Shown here: positions 42,805 through 51,908 of the stretch, piece by piece | How the letters are laid out: every line of letters starts with the position of its first letter | Position numbering within the stretch: position 1 is the stretch's first letter | Assembly (NCBI RefSeq): GCF_014212315.1 | Contig: NZ_JACKXE010000001.1 | Span: 2,542,001-2,606,000, forward strand | Source: Nocardioides luti | GTDB taxonomy: Bacteria; Actinomycetota; Actinomycetes; Propionibacteriales; Nocardioidaceae | Direction: 5' to 3' | Length of the DNA stretch: 64,000 bases | Position numbers and translations under genes: made by a program | The notes under the pieces: generated by a model | Told to the model about the DNA's origin: nothing | Database searches by the model: none | The model's input: the letters and a program-made list of their open reading frames with translations, nothing else

Positions 42805-44282
42805 GCGGTGTACCTGCCCAGTCGTCGCTCGAGCGGGCCCTGGGCCAGCGTGATGAGGTAGCAGACCACCCAGTAGTACAGGGCGGCCAGCGCGTACAGC
42901 GGGAGGTACTCCGTGCTCAGCGCCGCCGCGATCTGCGCCTCGTGGAACAGCTCCGGGACCAGCACCAGCGAGGCCAGCGAGGTGTCCTTGACCAGCGAGA
43001 GCAGCGTGTTCGAGAGCGGGGGTACGGCGATCCGCGCGGCCTGCGGCAGCACGATGCGGCGCATCGACTGCCAGGAGTCCATGCCGATGACGGTCGCGGC
43101 CTCGTACTGCCCGCGCGACACCGAGAGGATCGCCGCGCGCAGGATCTCGGCGGCGTACCCGCCGACGTTCAGGCTGAAGGCGATCCCGGCGGCGACGTAG
43201 GGGTCGAGCTTGATCCCGACCTGCGGCAGCCCGAAGAAGATGAGGAACAGCTGCACCAGCAGCGGGGTGCCGCGGATGATCGAGATGTAGCCGCGGGCGG
43301 CCGCCCGCAGCGGCCGCACCGACGAGATCCGCGCCAGCGCCACGGCGAGCGCGATCGCGAGGCCGAGCACGAAGCACACGACCGTGAGCGGGACGGTGCC
43401 GACGAGCAGGCCCCGCAGCATCGGCCAGGCGGTGTCCTGCACGACCTGCCAGGTGGAGCGGGAGGTGTCGGAGCCCTTGACCGAGACGTCGCCCGAGCCC
43501 TTCTCGACCGTGACGTCGGCCTTGAAGTACTTCTCCGAGATCGCGGCGAGCCGGCCGTCCTTCGCCAGCGCCGCGAGCGCCTGGTCGGCCTCCTGCTGCA
43601 GCGCGGGGTCGGACTGCCGGAAGGTCAACGCCTGCTGGAGCGTCTCGTCCCCGGCGTCGCCGGCGATCTTGACCTGGTCGTTGCCGGACGAGGCGAGGTA
43701 GTCCAGCACCGCGATGTTGTCGTTGACGATGGCGTCGACGCGTCCCTGGACCAGCAGCTCGACCCCGGGGCCGAAGTCCTGGACGTACTGCACCTTGGCG
43801 CCGGCCTCGCGGGCCACCTGCGCCCAGTTGCTGCTGGACGTCTGCGCGGTCGTGCGGCCCTTCAGGTCCGCCAGCGTGGTGATGTCGTCGGTGCCCTTGG
43901 CCGTGACGATGACGCCGTGGGAGTAGGTGTACGGCGTGCTGAAGAGGTAGCGCGCGCTGCGCTCGGGGTTGATCGTGACCTGGTTGGCGATCACGTCGAT
44001 GCGCTTCGCGTCGAGCGCGGGGAAGAGCGAGTCGAACGGCGCCTCGACGAAGCGCACGTCCCAGCCGGCCTGCTCGCCGACGGCCTTCATGACCTCGATG
44101 TCGAAGCCGGTGAGCTGGTCGGTGGCGGGGTCGCGGTAGGTGAAGGGCGGGTAGGTGCCCTCGGTCCCGACCCGGACGACGCGCGGGGTGTCGTCGCGGG
44201 ACGCGGCCGACGCCGGCGAGGCGAGACCGACCAGCACCGCCCAGCCCACGAGGAGGAGGACGAGCAGTCGGGTCAGGCGCAC
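42801..44282 (-). CDS. Fused substrate-binding protein and permease of an amino-acid ABC importer
   Basis: A 493-residue fusion. Residues 1-27 are a signal sequence. About 35-260 form a family 3 binding domain (VRVGTEGTYPPFTYRDPATDQLTGFDIEVMKAVG; DVIANQVTINPERSARYLFS). About 285-490 form a HisM-type permease (IIRGTPLLVQLFLIFFGLPQ and the EAA loop EAATVIGMDSWQSMRRIVLPQA). The binding domain is thus tethered to the membrane subunit, as in Lactococcus GlnP. GTG start at 44282; the ATPase gene follows with an overlap, so two genes make the whole importer. Glutamine or cystine are plausible substrates. Confidence 0.88.
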   Translation of the reverse strand: MRLTRLLVLLLVGWAVLVGLASPASAASRDDTPRVVRVGTEGTYPPFTYRDPATDQLTGFDIEVMKAVGEQAGWDVRFVEAPFDSLFPALDAKRIDVIANQVTINPERSARYLFSTPYTYSHGVIVTAKGTDDITTLADLKGRTTAQTSSSNWAQVAREAGAKVQYVQDFGPGVELLVQGRVDAIVNDNIAVLDYLASSGNDQVKIAGDAGDETLQQALTFRQSDPALQQEADQALAALAKDGRLAAISEKYFKADVTVEKGSGDVSVKGSDTSRSTWQVVQDTAWPMLRGLLVGTVPLTVVCFVLGLAIALAVALARISSVRPLRAAARGYISIIRGTPLLVQLFLIFFGLPQVGIKLDPYVAAGIAFSLNVGGYAAEILRAAILSVSRGQYEAATVIGMDSWQSMRRIVLPQAARIAVPPLSNTLLSLVKDTSLASLVLVPELFHEAQIAAALSTEYLPLYALAALYYWVVCYLITLAQGPLERRLGRYTA

Positions 44283-44309
44283 CGAGCCACCGTACCCAGC
44301 AGGGTCGGC

Positions 44310-45098
44310 TCAACGCCTCCGGGGCGGCAGCGGGAAGAACATCGACGTACGGCGGGCGTACTCGGGGTAGCCGTCGCGCTGCATCATCGTCCGCTCCAGC
44401 AGCCGGGCGCCGGTGGCGAACACCAGGAAGTACGTCATCGCGATCGGGGCGACGAGCGTCAGCAGGCCGGGCAGCCAGCCGGAGGCGAGGCCGCCGGCGA
44501 GCCAGATGCCCCACCAGACGCAGGCGTCGCCGAAGTAGTTCGGGTGCCGGGTCCAGCCCCACAGACCGCGGTCCATGACCGGGCCGCGGTCCGGGTCGGC
44601 CTTGTACGCCGCCAGCTGGGCGTCACCGACGGACTCGAAGACGATGCCGACGAGCCAGACGACCGAGCCGACGACGACCAGCGGCCACCACCGGACCTCG
44701 AGGGCCGCGCCCACCTGGACCGGCAGCGAGATCAGCCACAGGGCGAAGCCCTGGACCAGGAAGACCTTGCGGACCGCCACGCCCAGGCCGACCTCGGAGA
44801 GACGGCCACCGAGGAGCTCCTCGTAGCGCGGGTCCTCCCCGTGGCCCACGGCCCGGCGGCGGATGTGCCAGGCGAGGCGGAACCCCCATAGAACCACCAG
44901 CGCCAGCACGACCCACCGCCGAGCCGCTCCTTCATTCGCCGCGAGCGCCGTCGTGGCAGCGATCGCGACGAAACCCAGTCCCCACGCGATGTCGACCACG
45001 GCGACGCGGTCGACGGCGCGGGCGATCAGTGCGGTCACGGCCATCAGCCCCGCGGCCGTGGCCAGGGCGACGAGCAGGACCTGCAGGACGTCGTTCAC
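44310..45098 (-). CDS. DUF1295 membrane protein (steroid reductase-like fold)
   Basis: A 262-residue polytopic membrane protein of the DUF1295 family. The C-terminal signature GLWGWTRHPNYFGDACVWWGIW is diagnostic and shared with the steroid 5-alpha-reductase/isoprenylcysteine methyltransferase superfamily, which binds NADPH or SAM. The GTG start overlaps the CFA synthase stop (GTGA). In M. tuberculosis a DUF1295-type gene (Rv0446c) also sits in the sigK locus next to the cyclopropane-synthase-like gene, so it probably acts in the same lipid modification. Confidence 0.85.
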   Translation of the reverse strand: MNDVLQVLLVALATAAGLMAVTALIARAVDRVAVVDIAWGLGFVAIAATTALAANEGAARRWVVLALVVLWGFRLAWHIRRRAVGHGEDPRYEELLGGRLSEVGLGVAVRKVFLVQGFALWLISLPVQVGAALEVRWWPLVVVGSVVWLVGIVFESVGDAQLAAYKADPDRGPVMDRGLWGWTRHPNYFGDACVWWGIWLAGGLASGWLPGLLTLVAPIAMTYFLVFATGARLLERTMMQRDGYPEYARRTSMFFPLPPRRR

Positions 45099-46399
45099 CA
45101 GGTCCGCACGGCCGGGAGCGTGTGGGCGGCACCGGGACGCACCATGAGGATCTGGTCGACGCCCATCCGGCCGTCGCGGAAGGCCATCGCGCCGCCGACG
45201 AGGTAGAGGCGCCACACGCGGACGACCTCCTCGCCGACGAGCTCGGTGAGCCGCTCGACGTTGGCCTCGAAGCGCTCGAGCCAGCCGGCGACGGTCAGCA
45301 CGTAGTGCTCCCGCAGGCCGTGCACGTCGCGGACCTCGAGCCCCCCACGCTCGAGGTACGCGACGGTCTCGCCGACCGGGCGCATGTACATGTCCGGCGC
45401 GATGAACGACTCGATGAACGGGCCGCCACCGGGCCACCGGCCGCTGCGGGACATCTGCTGGATCAGGACCCGGCCGCCGGGGCGGACCGAGCGGTGCAGG
45501 ACCTCGGCGTACGTCGGGTAGTTCTTCTCGCCGACGTGCTCGCCCATCTCGATCGAGGAGACGGCGTCGAAGGTGCCGCGCTCGGGCACCTCGCGGTAGT
45601 CCTGCAGCCGGATCTCGACGCGGTCCTGCAGGCCGCGCTCGGCGATCCGGGCGTCGATGAACTTCTTCTGCTCGGCGGCGATCGTGACGCCGGTGACCTG
45701 CGCGCCGAAGTGCTCGGCGGCGTGCAGCGAGAGCGAGCCCCAGCCGCAGCCGACGTCGAGCAGGGTCATGCCCTCCTCGAGGCCGAGCTTGGTGCAGATC
45801 AGGTCCAGCTTGGCCTTCTGCGCCTCCTCCAGGGAGACGTCCGGCGTGACGTGGTAGCCGCAGGAGTAGGCCATCGACTGCTCGAGGATCAGCGAGTAGA
45901 ACTCGTTCGAGAGGTCGTAGTGGTGGCTGATCGCGCGGCGGTCGCGCAGCGCGCTGTGCAGGCGACCCTTGATGTTGGCCTGGGAGGCCGGGGGAGCCGG
46001 TGGGCGGCCGAGTGCACCAATGCCGACGGCCGTGCGTACCGCCTGGACGACGGCCGCGGGGGTCGGTCGCCCACCGCTCAGTCCCCGGTCGCGAGCGACC
46101 GAGAACGCATGGGTGAGGGCGGAGTCGAGCGTCCAGCCCCCCTGGTCGTGGACCTCGAGCTCGCCCGTGACGTAGGCCTGCGCGGCCCCGAGCTCGCCCG
46201 GGTGCCAGAGCAGACGGCGTACGGCGTCGGCGGAGGTGAGCTCGACGAGCGGAGCGTCCACGGGGCCGGTCTCGGAGCCGTCCCAGGCGCGCAGCCGCAC
46301 CGGCAGGTCGCCGCCGACGAAGGGGCGCACCGCCTCGGCGAGCTGGTGGGCGACGCCGACCGCGGTGGGCGTCGTCGTGCGCTGGTCGGTCGTCGTCAT
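45095..46399 (-). CDS. Cyclopropane-fatty-acyl-phospholipid synthase family methyltransferase (copy 1)
   Basis: A 434-residue SAM-dependent methyltransferase acting on unsaturated chains of phospholipids. The N-terminal ~120 residues are the extra domain of CFA synthases. Then comes AISHHYDLSNEFYSLIL and the SAM motif LLDVGCGWGSLSLHAAEHFG, EQKKFIDARI and SSIEMGEHVG. It overlaps copy 2 by ATGA. Its own N-terminal domain differs clearly from copy 2, so the pair is an old duplication rather than a recent one. Product (cyclopropane or methyl branch) cannot be read from sequence. Confidence 0.88.
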   Translation of the reverse strand: MTTTDQRTTTPTAVGVAHQLAEAVRPFVGGDLPVRLRAWDGSETGPVDAPLVELTSADAVRRLLWHPGELGAAQAYVTGELEVHDQGGWTLDSALTHAFSVARDRGLSGGRPTPAAVVQAVRTAVGIGALGRPPAPPASQANIKGRLHSALRDRRAISHHYDLSNEFYSLILEQSMAYSCGYHVTPDVSLEEAQKAKLDLICTKLGLEEGMTLLDVGCGWGSLSLHAAEHFGAQVTGVTIAAEQKKFIDARIAERGLQDRVEIRLQDYREVPERGTFDAVSSIEMGEHVGEKNYPTYAEVLHRSVRPGGRVLIQQMSRSGRWPGGGPFIESFIAPDMYMRPVGETVAYLERGGLEVRDVHGLREHYVLTVAGWLERFEANVERLTELVGEEVVRVWRLYLVGGAMAFRDGRMGVDQILMVRPGAAHTLPAVRTW

Positions 46400-47721
46400 C
46401 GGGCGCTCTCCTCGTCAGGGCGGGTGAAGGTCAGCTGGTTGACGTCGATGTAGCCCGACGCGAAGCCGCCGCGGGAGTACTCCAGGTAGAAGTGCCACAT
46501 CCGCAGGAAGGTCTCGTCGAAGCCGAGCTCGACGACCCGGTCGTGGGCGGACTCGAAGGCCTCGTCCCACAGCCGCAGCGTCTCGGCGTAGTGCGCGCCC
46601 ATCGAGAGCCGGCCGGTCAGCCGCAGCCCGGTGTGCTCGCGGGTGATCTCGTCGAGCACCTGCACCGACGGCAGGAAGCCGCCGGGGAAGATGTACTTGT
46701 TGATCCAGGTGTAGGTGTTCTTGGTGGCGCGCATCCGGTCGTGCGGCATGGTGATCGCCTGGATGCCGACCTTGCCGCCGGGCGCGAGCACCCGGTCGAT
46801 GGTCTCGAAGTAGGTCTGCCAGTACTGCCAGCCCACGGCCTCGATCATCTCGACGGAGACCACGGCGTCGTAGCTGCCGGTGACGTCGCGGTAGTCGCAG
46901 AGCCGGACCTCGACCTGGTCGGCGAACCCGGCGTCGGCGATGCGGGCGTCGGCGAGCGCCTTCTGCTCGGTCGACAGCGTGATCGTCACGACGGTGGCAC
47001 CCCGGCGCGCGGCGCGGATGGCGAGCTCGCCCCAGCCGGAGCCGATCTCGAGCACGCGGGAGCCGTCGGTGACGCCGGCCTGGTCGAGCAGCCGCTCGAT
47101 CTTGCGGGCCTGGGCCTCCTCGAAGACCTCCGGCGTGGCGGCGTACGGCGCCTCCGCGACGAGCAGGTCGCCGGTGCGGTCGTGGGCCGGGACGACGGCG
47201 CCGTCGAAGAGCGCCGAGGAGTAGCTCAGCGTCGGGTCGAGGAAGAGCTCGAAGAGGTCGTTCGACAGGTCGTAGTGGTGCGCGATGTTCCCGCGGGTGT
47301 TCGTGGTGCTGTTGCGGTGGTAGCGCGGCGGCCGCGAGACGACCAGGGCCCGGAGCTTCTGGAGGTTCTGCGGGATCAGGTCCGCGACCTCGGAGGCCAG
47401 CACGGTGAGGAACTCGCCGAGCTCGGCGGAGTCCCACGACCCGGTGAGGTAGGCCTCGCCGAAGCCGATCAGCTGGGCACGGCCCAGGCGCGCGAAGAAC
47501 TCGTCGGGACGGTGCACGGTCGCGACCGGGCCGCCGCGGCCGAGGGTCTCGGCCGGCGAGGACGCGCCGGCCGCCACCTCGACGGTGACGTCGAGGCGGT
47601 TGACCGCGGAGCGGAAGAGCCGGCGGGCGATGCGGGCGGAGACGGCGGCCCGCGGACCGGACGGGATGACGTCCAGGCCGGGCCAGTAGTTCGCCGAGGG
47701 TCGGGCGGGAGCGAGGGTCAT
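46396..47721 (-). CDS. Cyclopropane-fatty-acyl-phospholipid synthase family methyltransferase (copy 2, UfaA1-like)
   Basis: A 441-residue SAM-dependent methyltransferase. IAHHYDLSNDLFELFLDPTLSYSSALF, VLEIGSGWGELAIRAARRG, VSVEMIEAVGWQYWQTYF and WINKYIFPGGFLPS are all typical of CFA synthases. By position, next to the FAD/DUF1365 gene in a sigK locus, it corresponds to M. tuberculosis ufaA1 (Rv0447c), linked to methyl-branched (tuberculostearic-type) or cyclopropane chains. The ATG at 47721 overlaps the upstream stop. Confidence 0.88.
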   Translation of the reverse strand: MTLAPARPSANYWPGLDVIPSGPRAAVSARIARRLFRSAVNRLDVTVEVAAGASSPAETLGRGGPVATVHRPDEFFARLGRAQLIGFGEAYLTGSWDSAELGEFLTVLASEVADLIPQNLQKLRALVVSRPPRYHRNSTTNTRGNIAHHYDLSNDLFELFLDPTLSYSSALFDGAVVPAHDRTGDLLVAEAPYAATPEVFEEAQARKIERLLDQAGVTDGSRVLEIGSGWGELAIRAARRGATVVTITLSTEQKALADARIADAGFADQVEVRLCDYRDVTGSYDAVVSVEMIEAVGWQYWQTYFETIDRVLAPGGKVGIQAITMPHDRMRATKNTYTWINKYIFPGGFLPSVQVLDEITREHTGLRLTGRLSMGAHYAETLRLWDEAFESAHDRVVELGFDETFLRMWHFYLEYSRGGFASGYIDVNQLTFTRPDEESAR

Positions 47722-49751
47722 CGCACGCCTTCCTGTGAGTGGGCCGGTCGGGGGCGGACCGGCAGTCGACGGGCCCACAGCACGATGCCGTGGACGCGGA
47801 TGAGCAAGGACCCGAGAAGTGCGGAGGGCGCCGCGCGCCAGCCGTCGCGGCGGTCGCCGCCCGAGGAGCGGGTGCCGCTGAGCGAGGCGCTGAAGACCGC
47901 GCCGTCGTCGGTGCGGAGGCTGACCGCGATGTGGAGCCGGGCGTCGGGGAGCGCGGATGGCACGGGGACGGCCAGGTCGTAGGTGCCGTCGGTGCCGTGG
48001 AAGGGCGAGACGTACATCGCCTTCGGCGTGGTGGCCCGGCCCTGCTCGTCCGGGTGGACAAGGTAGGCGTGCCGGTCGCCGTAGGTGTTGTGCACCTCGA
48101 CGACGGTGGCGACGGGCGCCCCGCCGGCCGAGAAGCACCAGAAGACGCTGATCGGGTTGAAGCAGTAGCCGAACGCGCGGGCGTGCGCGGCCATCACGAT
48201 CCGGCCGCCCTGGAGGTCGAGGCCCTCCTCCTGCGCGAGGAACGCCTCGACGTTCTCCCGGATGCTGCGCGACGGGTCGCCGAGGTGGTCGCGCGCCTCG
48301 AAGCTGCCGAGCACCGGGGCCAGCCGGCCGTGGCGGGGCAGGTCGTCGAGGTCGACGAGCCAGGTCCGCGAGCGGTTCGTGAAGGTGCGCTCGAAGGGCC
48401 GGCGGCGGACGTGGCTGATCGTGGTGTCGTAGACGCCCGTGGGCACGGTCGTCGCGACGTCCTCCTCGGTCGACCACAGGAAGCCGAGGTGCTCCACCGC
48501 GGCGAGCCCGGAGCGCGCGCCGTCCTCGTGGAAGCCCCAGCCGTGGTAGGCGCCGGCGAAGGCGATCCGCCCGGTGTTCAGCTCGGGCAGCCTGGCCTGG
48601 GCCGCGACCGAGACCGGGTTGTAGAGCGGGTGCTCGTACTCCATCCGGTCGATCACGGTCGCGGGGTCGACGAGGTGCTCGCCGCCCAGCGTGACGAGGT
48701 AGTGCGTCTTGGTGTCGAGCCGCTGGAGGCGGGTCAGGTCGTAGGTGACCGTGACGCCCTCACCGGCCCGCTCGGGGCGCAGGAAGTTCCACGACGCGCG
48801 GGCGTTCTCCGCGCGGGGCAGCAGCGAGGTGTCGGTGTGCAGCAGCGCCGTGTTGGGGGAGTACGGCATGGCGCCGAGCAGCTCGCGGTGCAGGTCGGTC
48901 GGCTCGGCCAGCATCGTGAGGGCGTGGCCGGGGTGCGTGGCGATGACGACGGCGTCGTACGTCGCGGTCGTGCCGTTGCCGTCGGTGACCTCGACCCCGT
49001 CGGAGGTCTCGAGCACGGACGTCACCTTGGTGCCGGTGCGGACGTCGTGGATGCCGGCGCCGACACGGCGGACGTACTCGTGCGAGCCGCCGGTCACGGT
49101 GCGCCAGGTCGGCGAGCCGAAGATGCTGAGCATCCCGTGGTGCTGGAGGAAGGAGAAGAGGTAGCGCGCGGGGTAGTCGAGGGCGACCTCGGGGTCGCAC
49201 GACCAGACGGCCGCGACGACCGGCTCCATGAAGTGCCGGGTGAAGTACGGCGTGAACCCGCCGGCCTCGATGAACTCGCGCAGCGTGGTGTCCGGGCCGT
49301 CCGCGCCCTGCGCCAGCACGGCCTTGGCACGGCGGTGGAAGCGCGGGATCTCTGTCAGCATCCGGAGGTACGCCGGGCGCGAGAGGTTGTCGCGGGTGGG
49401 GAAGACGCCCTTGCGGCCGAGCGCGCCGGCCCACTCCAGGCCGGTGCCGTCGTCGCGGATCGACATCGACATCTCGGACTCCTGGGTCGCGACGCCGAGC
49501 TCGGCGAAGAGGCGCAGGAGCACCGGGTAGGTGCGCCGGTTGTGCACGATGAAGCCGGTGTCGATGCCGAGGACGTGCTCGGTGCCGTCGGGCCGGGTCT
49601 CGGTGACCCGGTGCGTGTCGGCGTGGCCGCCCAGGCGCTCGTCGGCCTCGTAGAGGGTGACGGACGCGGTGCGCGAGGCGACGTGGGCAGCGGTCAGCCC
49701 GGCAACGCCGGACCCGACGACCGCGACCCGCCGTGACGGGTGGCGTCCCAT
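47718..49751 (-). CDS. Fused FAD-dependent oxidoreductase and DUF1365 protein
   Basis: A 677-residue uninterrupted fusion. Residues 1 to about 425 are an amine-oxidase-type flavoprotein (VAVVGSGVAGLTAAH with GSGVAG at 13-18; ETRPDGTEHVLGIDTGFIVHN; ending RIAFAGAYHGWGFHEDG). From about 438 the DUF1365 domain begins (TGVYDTTISHVRRRPFERTF, HARAFGYCFNPISVFWCF). In mycobacteria these are two neighbouring genes, Rv0449c and Rv0448c, in the sigK locus. The fusion implies the two activities work together on one lipid intermediate. The ATG at 49751 is coupled to the anti-sigma stop (TGATG). Confidence 0.88.
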   Translation of the reverse strand: MGRHPSRRVAVVGSGVAGLTAAHVASRTASVTLYEADERLGGHADTHRVTETRPDGTEHVLGIDTGFIVHNRRTYPVLLRLFAELGVATQESEMSMSIRDDGTGLEWAGALGRKGVFPTRDNLSRPAYLRMLTEIPRFHRRAKAVLAQGADGPDTTLREFIEAGGFTPYFTRHFMEPVVAAVWSCDPEVALDYPARYLFSFLQHHGMLSIFGSPTWRTVTGGSHEYVRRVGAGIHDVRTGTKVTSVLETSDGVEVTDGNGTTATYDAVVIATHPGHALTMLAEPTDLHRELLGAMPYSPNTALLHTDTSLLPRAENARASWNFLRPERAGEGVTVTYDLTRLQRLDTKTHYLVTLGGEHLVDPATVIDRMEYEHPLYNPVSVAAQARLPELNTGRIAFAGAYHGWGFHEDGARSGLAAVEHLGFLWSTEEDVATTVPTGVYDTTISHVRRRPFERTFTNRSRTWLVDLDDLPRHGRLAPVLGSFEARDHLGDPSRSIRENVEAFLAQEEGLDLQGGRIVMAAHARAFGYCFNPISVFWCFSAGGAPVATVVEVHNTYGDRHAYLVHPDEQGRATTPKAMYVSPFHGTDGTYDLAVPVPSALPDARLHIAVSLRTDDGAVFSASLSGTRSSGGDRRDGWRAAPSALLGSLLIRVHGIVLWARRLPVRPRPAHSQEGVR

Positions 49752-50512
49752 CAGGCGTTCTCGAAGCTGAACTCGGCGATGGGCGTCGTGGTCGGCACGT
49801 GCGAGCCCCCGGCGGGCTCGACGGTGATCCCGGCACCGGTGGCGTTCTGGATGTCGCCGTCGAGGACGACGGTGGCGTCCTCCGCGGTCATCAGCCCGGC
49901 CTTGACCATGCCCTTCTGGGCGTCGCGGATCCACATCTCGTAGATCTGGTCGTCGGTGAGCGGGGGGAGGTTCTTGGTCATCACGACGATCTTGTTGAGC
50001 GACCGGGACGCGACGACGGTGGCCTCGCCGCCCTGGCCGAGCTTCTGGGTACGCGTCACGGCGTCGGGGGAGGCGAGCACCTGCTCGGCCGCCGACAGGG
50101 TGGGCGGCACCTGGCTGGTGTCGTCGCCCGCGAGCTGGTCCCACACGATGCCGCCGGCACCGAGCGTGGCGACGACCGCGGCGGCGGCCACGAGGCCGCG
50201 CAGCCAGGGACGACCCGGACGCGAGGAGCGGGCGGTGCCGGACGTGGCCGCGGCGGGGTGCGCGGGGACGACCGGGGCCAGCGGGCGGACCGTGGCGATC
50301 TCGGCCAGCACGCGCTGACGCAGGGCGCCGGAGGGCGTCAGGGTCGTGAGCTCGGGCAGCATCGCGGCTGCCTCGCGGAGGCTGTCGACCTCGGCCTGGC
50401 ACTCGCTGCACTCCGCCAGGTGGCGGGCGAAGCGGGCACGCTCGAGGTCGTCCAGCGCGTCGACGGCGTAGGCGCCGGACAGTGCGTGGATGTCGCCGTT
50501 GAGGTCGCTCAT
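49751..50512 (-). CDS. rskA: Anti-sigma-K factor
   Basis: A 253-residue membrane-anchored anti-sigma factor. The N-terminal zinc-binding anti-sigma motif is intact: H31, C35, C38 (ARHLAECSECQ). One transmembrane helix lies at about 102-122 (LRGLVAAAAVVATLGAGGIVW). The extracytoplasmic part ends in the RskA domain (DDQIYEMWIRDAQKGMVKAGLM). It overlaps sigK by 4 bases. By analogy with mycobacteria, regulated proteolysis or redox change releases SigK. Confidence 0.9.
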   Translation of the reverse strand: MSDLNGDIHALSGAYAVDALDDLERARFARHLAECSECQAEVDSLREAAAMLPELTTLTPSGALRQRVLAEIATVRPLAPVVPAHPAAATSGTARSSRPGRPWLRGLVAAAAVVATLGAGGIVWDQLAGDDTSQVPPTLSAAEQVLASPDAVTRTQKLGQGGEATVVASRSLNKIVVMTKNLPPLTDDQIYEMWIRDAQKGMVKAGLMTAEDATVVLDGDIQNATGAGITVEPAGGSHVPTTTPIAEFSFENA

Positions 50513-51141
50513 GCGCCTACTCCCATCGCGTCTCGGAGACGGATCAGTCCGTCTCGTATTCGTGTCTTGGCGGTGCCGACCGGGAGGTCGAGCATGCTCG
50601 CCACTTCTGTGTGCGTGTAGCCGCCGAAGTAGGCCAGCTCGAGTGCCTGGCGCTGGACGTCCGTGAGGGTCTGCAGCGCGCCGCGCACCCGGCGGGCCTC
50701 GAAGGAGGCCTGGACGGCTTCCGCCGTCGTGTCGTGCTCCGTGGGTTGGTTCTTGTGGTGGTACGACGTGTCCCGCCGCGTGGACGCCTCGGCCGAGCGG
50801 ACCCGGTCGACCGCCTTGCGGTGGACGATCGTGAACAGCCACGCCAGGGCACTGCCCTTGGCGGCGTCGTAGCGGGAGGCGGTCTTCCAGATCTCCAGGA
50901 AGGCCTCCTGGCAGACCTCCTCGGCCTGCGCGGGATCCCGGACCACCCGGACCGCGAGTCCGAAGACCCGGGCCGAGGTGGCGTCGTACAGCCGGGCGAA
51001 GGCAGCCTCGTCCCCGCGCCCGCTGAGCTTCAGCAGCTCGGCGAGCTCGGGCGCCACCGGTGCCCCCTCCGAGGAGGGGGCACCGGGGGCAACAGGTCGG
51101 ATCGGGTCCACGACGTCAATCCTCTCCTGTCCGAGGCTCAT
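50509..51141 (-). CDS. sigK: ECF RNA polymerase sigma factor SigK
   Basis: A 210-residue ECF sigma factor. Region 2 spans about 45-110 (FARLYDATSARVFGLAVRVVRDPAQAEEVCQEAFLEIW; ALAWLFTIVHRKAVDRVRS). Region 4 spans about 150-205 (LTDVQRQALELAYFGGYTHTEVASMLDLPVGTAKTRIRDGLIRLR). The adjacent RskA and MPT83-like gene identify it as SigK rather than SigL/SigM. It follows the fasciclin gene by 9 bases, so it is probably transcribed from the SigK-type promoter upstream of that gene (positive autoregulation). Confidence 0.9.
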   Translation of the reverse strand: MSLGQERIDVVDPIRPVAPGAPSSEGAPVAPELAELLKLSGRGDEAAFARLYDATSARVFGLAVRVVRDPAQAEEVCQEAFLEIWKTASRYDAAKGSALAWLFTIVHRKAVDRVRSAEASTRRDTSYHHKNQPTEHDTTAEAVQASFEARRVRGALQTLTDVQRQALELAYFGGYTHTEVASMLDLPVGTAKTRIRDGLIRLRDAMGVGA

Positions 51142-51150
51142 TGGCGACTA

Positions 51151-51807
51151 TCAGGCAGCCGGCATGAGCACGGTGTCGATGACGTACACCGTGGCGTTCG
51201 CGGTCGGGATGTTGCCGCAGAGGACCTTGGCGTTGTCACCGGCGACGGTGAAGTTGTCGCCCGAGCCCTCGACCTTGAGGGTGTCGCCCGCGAGGGTGTC
51301 GTGCTCACCGGCGATCTGGTCCGGGCCGAGCTGGCCGGCGATCACGTGGTGGGTCAGGATCTTGGTGAGCGTCTTCTTGTCGGCGAGCACCGCGTTGAGC
51401 GTCTTCGTGGGGATCTTCGCGAAGGCGTCGTCGGTCGGGGCGAACACCGTGAGGGCGTCGGCCGAGTTCAGCGTGTCCACGAGGCCGGCCTTGGTGACGG
51501 CGGCGACGAGGGTCTTGAGGAGCGGGTTGGCGCTCGCGGCGGTGGCGACCGGGGCGGTGGCCATGCCGTTGAAGGAGCCGTCGCCCTCGGTGGGGATGGC
51601 GGAGCAGCCCGGGCCGAAGGTGTCGGCGCCGGCGTCGGTCGCGGCCGAGGAGGACTCCTCGGTCGGGGACGGCGCGGCAGCGGACGACGAGGTGTCGTCC
51701 GAAGCGGTGGTGGAGCTGTCGTCACTGCTGCAGGCGGCGAGGCCGAACGACAGGCTCAGCGCCGCGGCGGCGAGGCCGGTGTTGCGGATGGTGGTGTTGA
51801 GCTTCAT
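51151..51807 (-). CDS. Fasciclin-domain lipoprotein (MPT83/MPT70-like)
   Basis: A 218-residue lipoprotein. The signal peptide ends LSFGLAAC (lipidated C26). A Ser/Thr/Asp-rich linker of ~40 residues is followed by one fasciclin (FAS1) domain: TLVAAVTKAGLVDTLN, LTVFAPTDDAFAKIP, HHVIAGQLG and ATVYVIDTVLMP. MPT83 and MPT70, the major SigK-regulated antigens of M. tuberculosis, have the same architecture. The gene leads the sigK operon here and has a SigK-like promoter upstream. Confidence 0.9.
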   Translation of the reverse strand: MKLNTTIRNTGLAAAALSLSFGLAACSSDDSSTTASDDTSSSAAAPSPTEESSSAATDAGADTFGPGCSAIPTEGDGSFNGMATAPVATAASANPLLKTLVAAVTKAGLVDTLNSADALTVFAPTDDAFAKIPTKTLNAVLADKKTLTKILTHHVIAGQLGPDQIAGEHDTLAGDTLKVEGSGDNFTVAGDNAKVLCGNIPTANATVYVIDTVLMPAA

Positions 51808-51845
51808 GAGGGTTGGACCTTCCGTTGTGGTGACTTACACGAGTG

Positions 51846-51873
51846 ATTCGGGGCGGGGACCGCTCCGGATTGG
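51846..51873 (-). promoter_or_regulatory. SigK-type promoter of the fasciclin-sigK operon
   Basis: Read on the minus strand: CCAATCC (51873-51867), 15-bp spacer, CCGAAT (51851-51846). This resembles the mycobacterial SigK pattern (CCATCC and CCGAAT). The same ATCC-N15-CCGAA arrangement occurs at 53484-53458 before the molybdopterin oxidoreductase. Confidence 0.55.
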
Positions 51874-51908
51874 GCGGATCTGAGGTTTCTCAGGAGATTT
51901 GGGGTGAC

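Noticed and set aside
42805..44562. Upstream extension of the ABC ATPase frame (over 800 codons in total)
   Set aside because: It overlaps the fused permease gene in another frame and lacks motifs; the ATG at 42804 is coupled to the permease stop.
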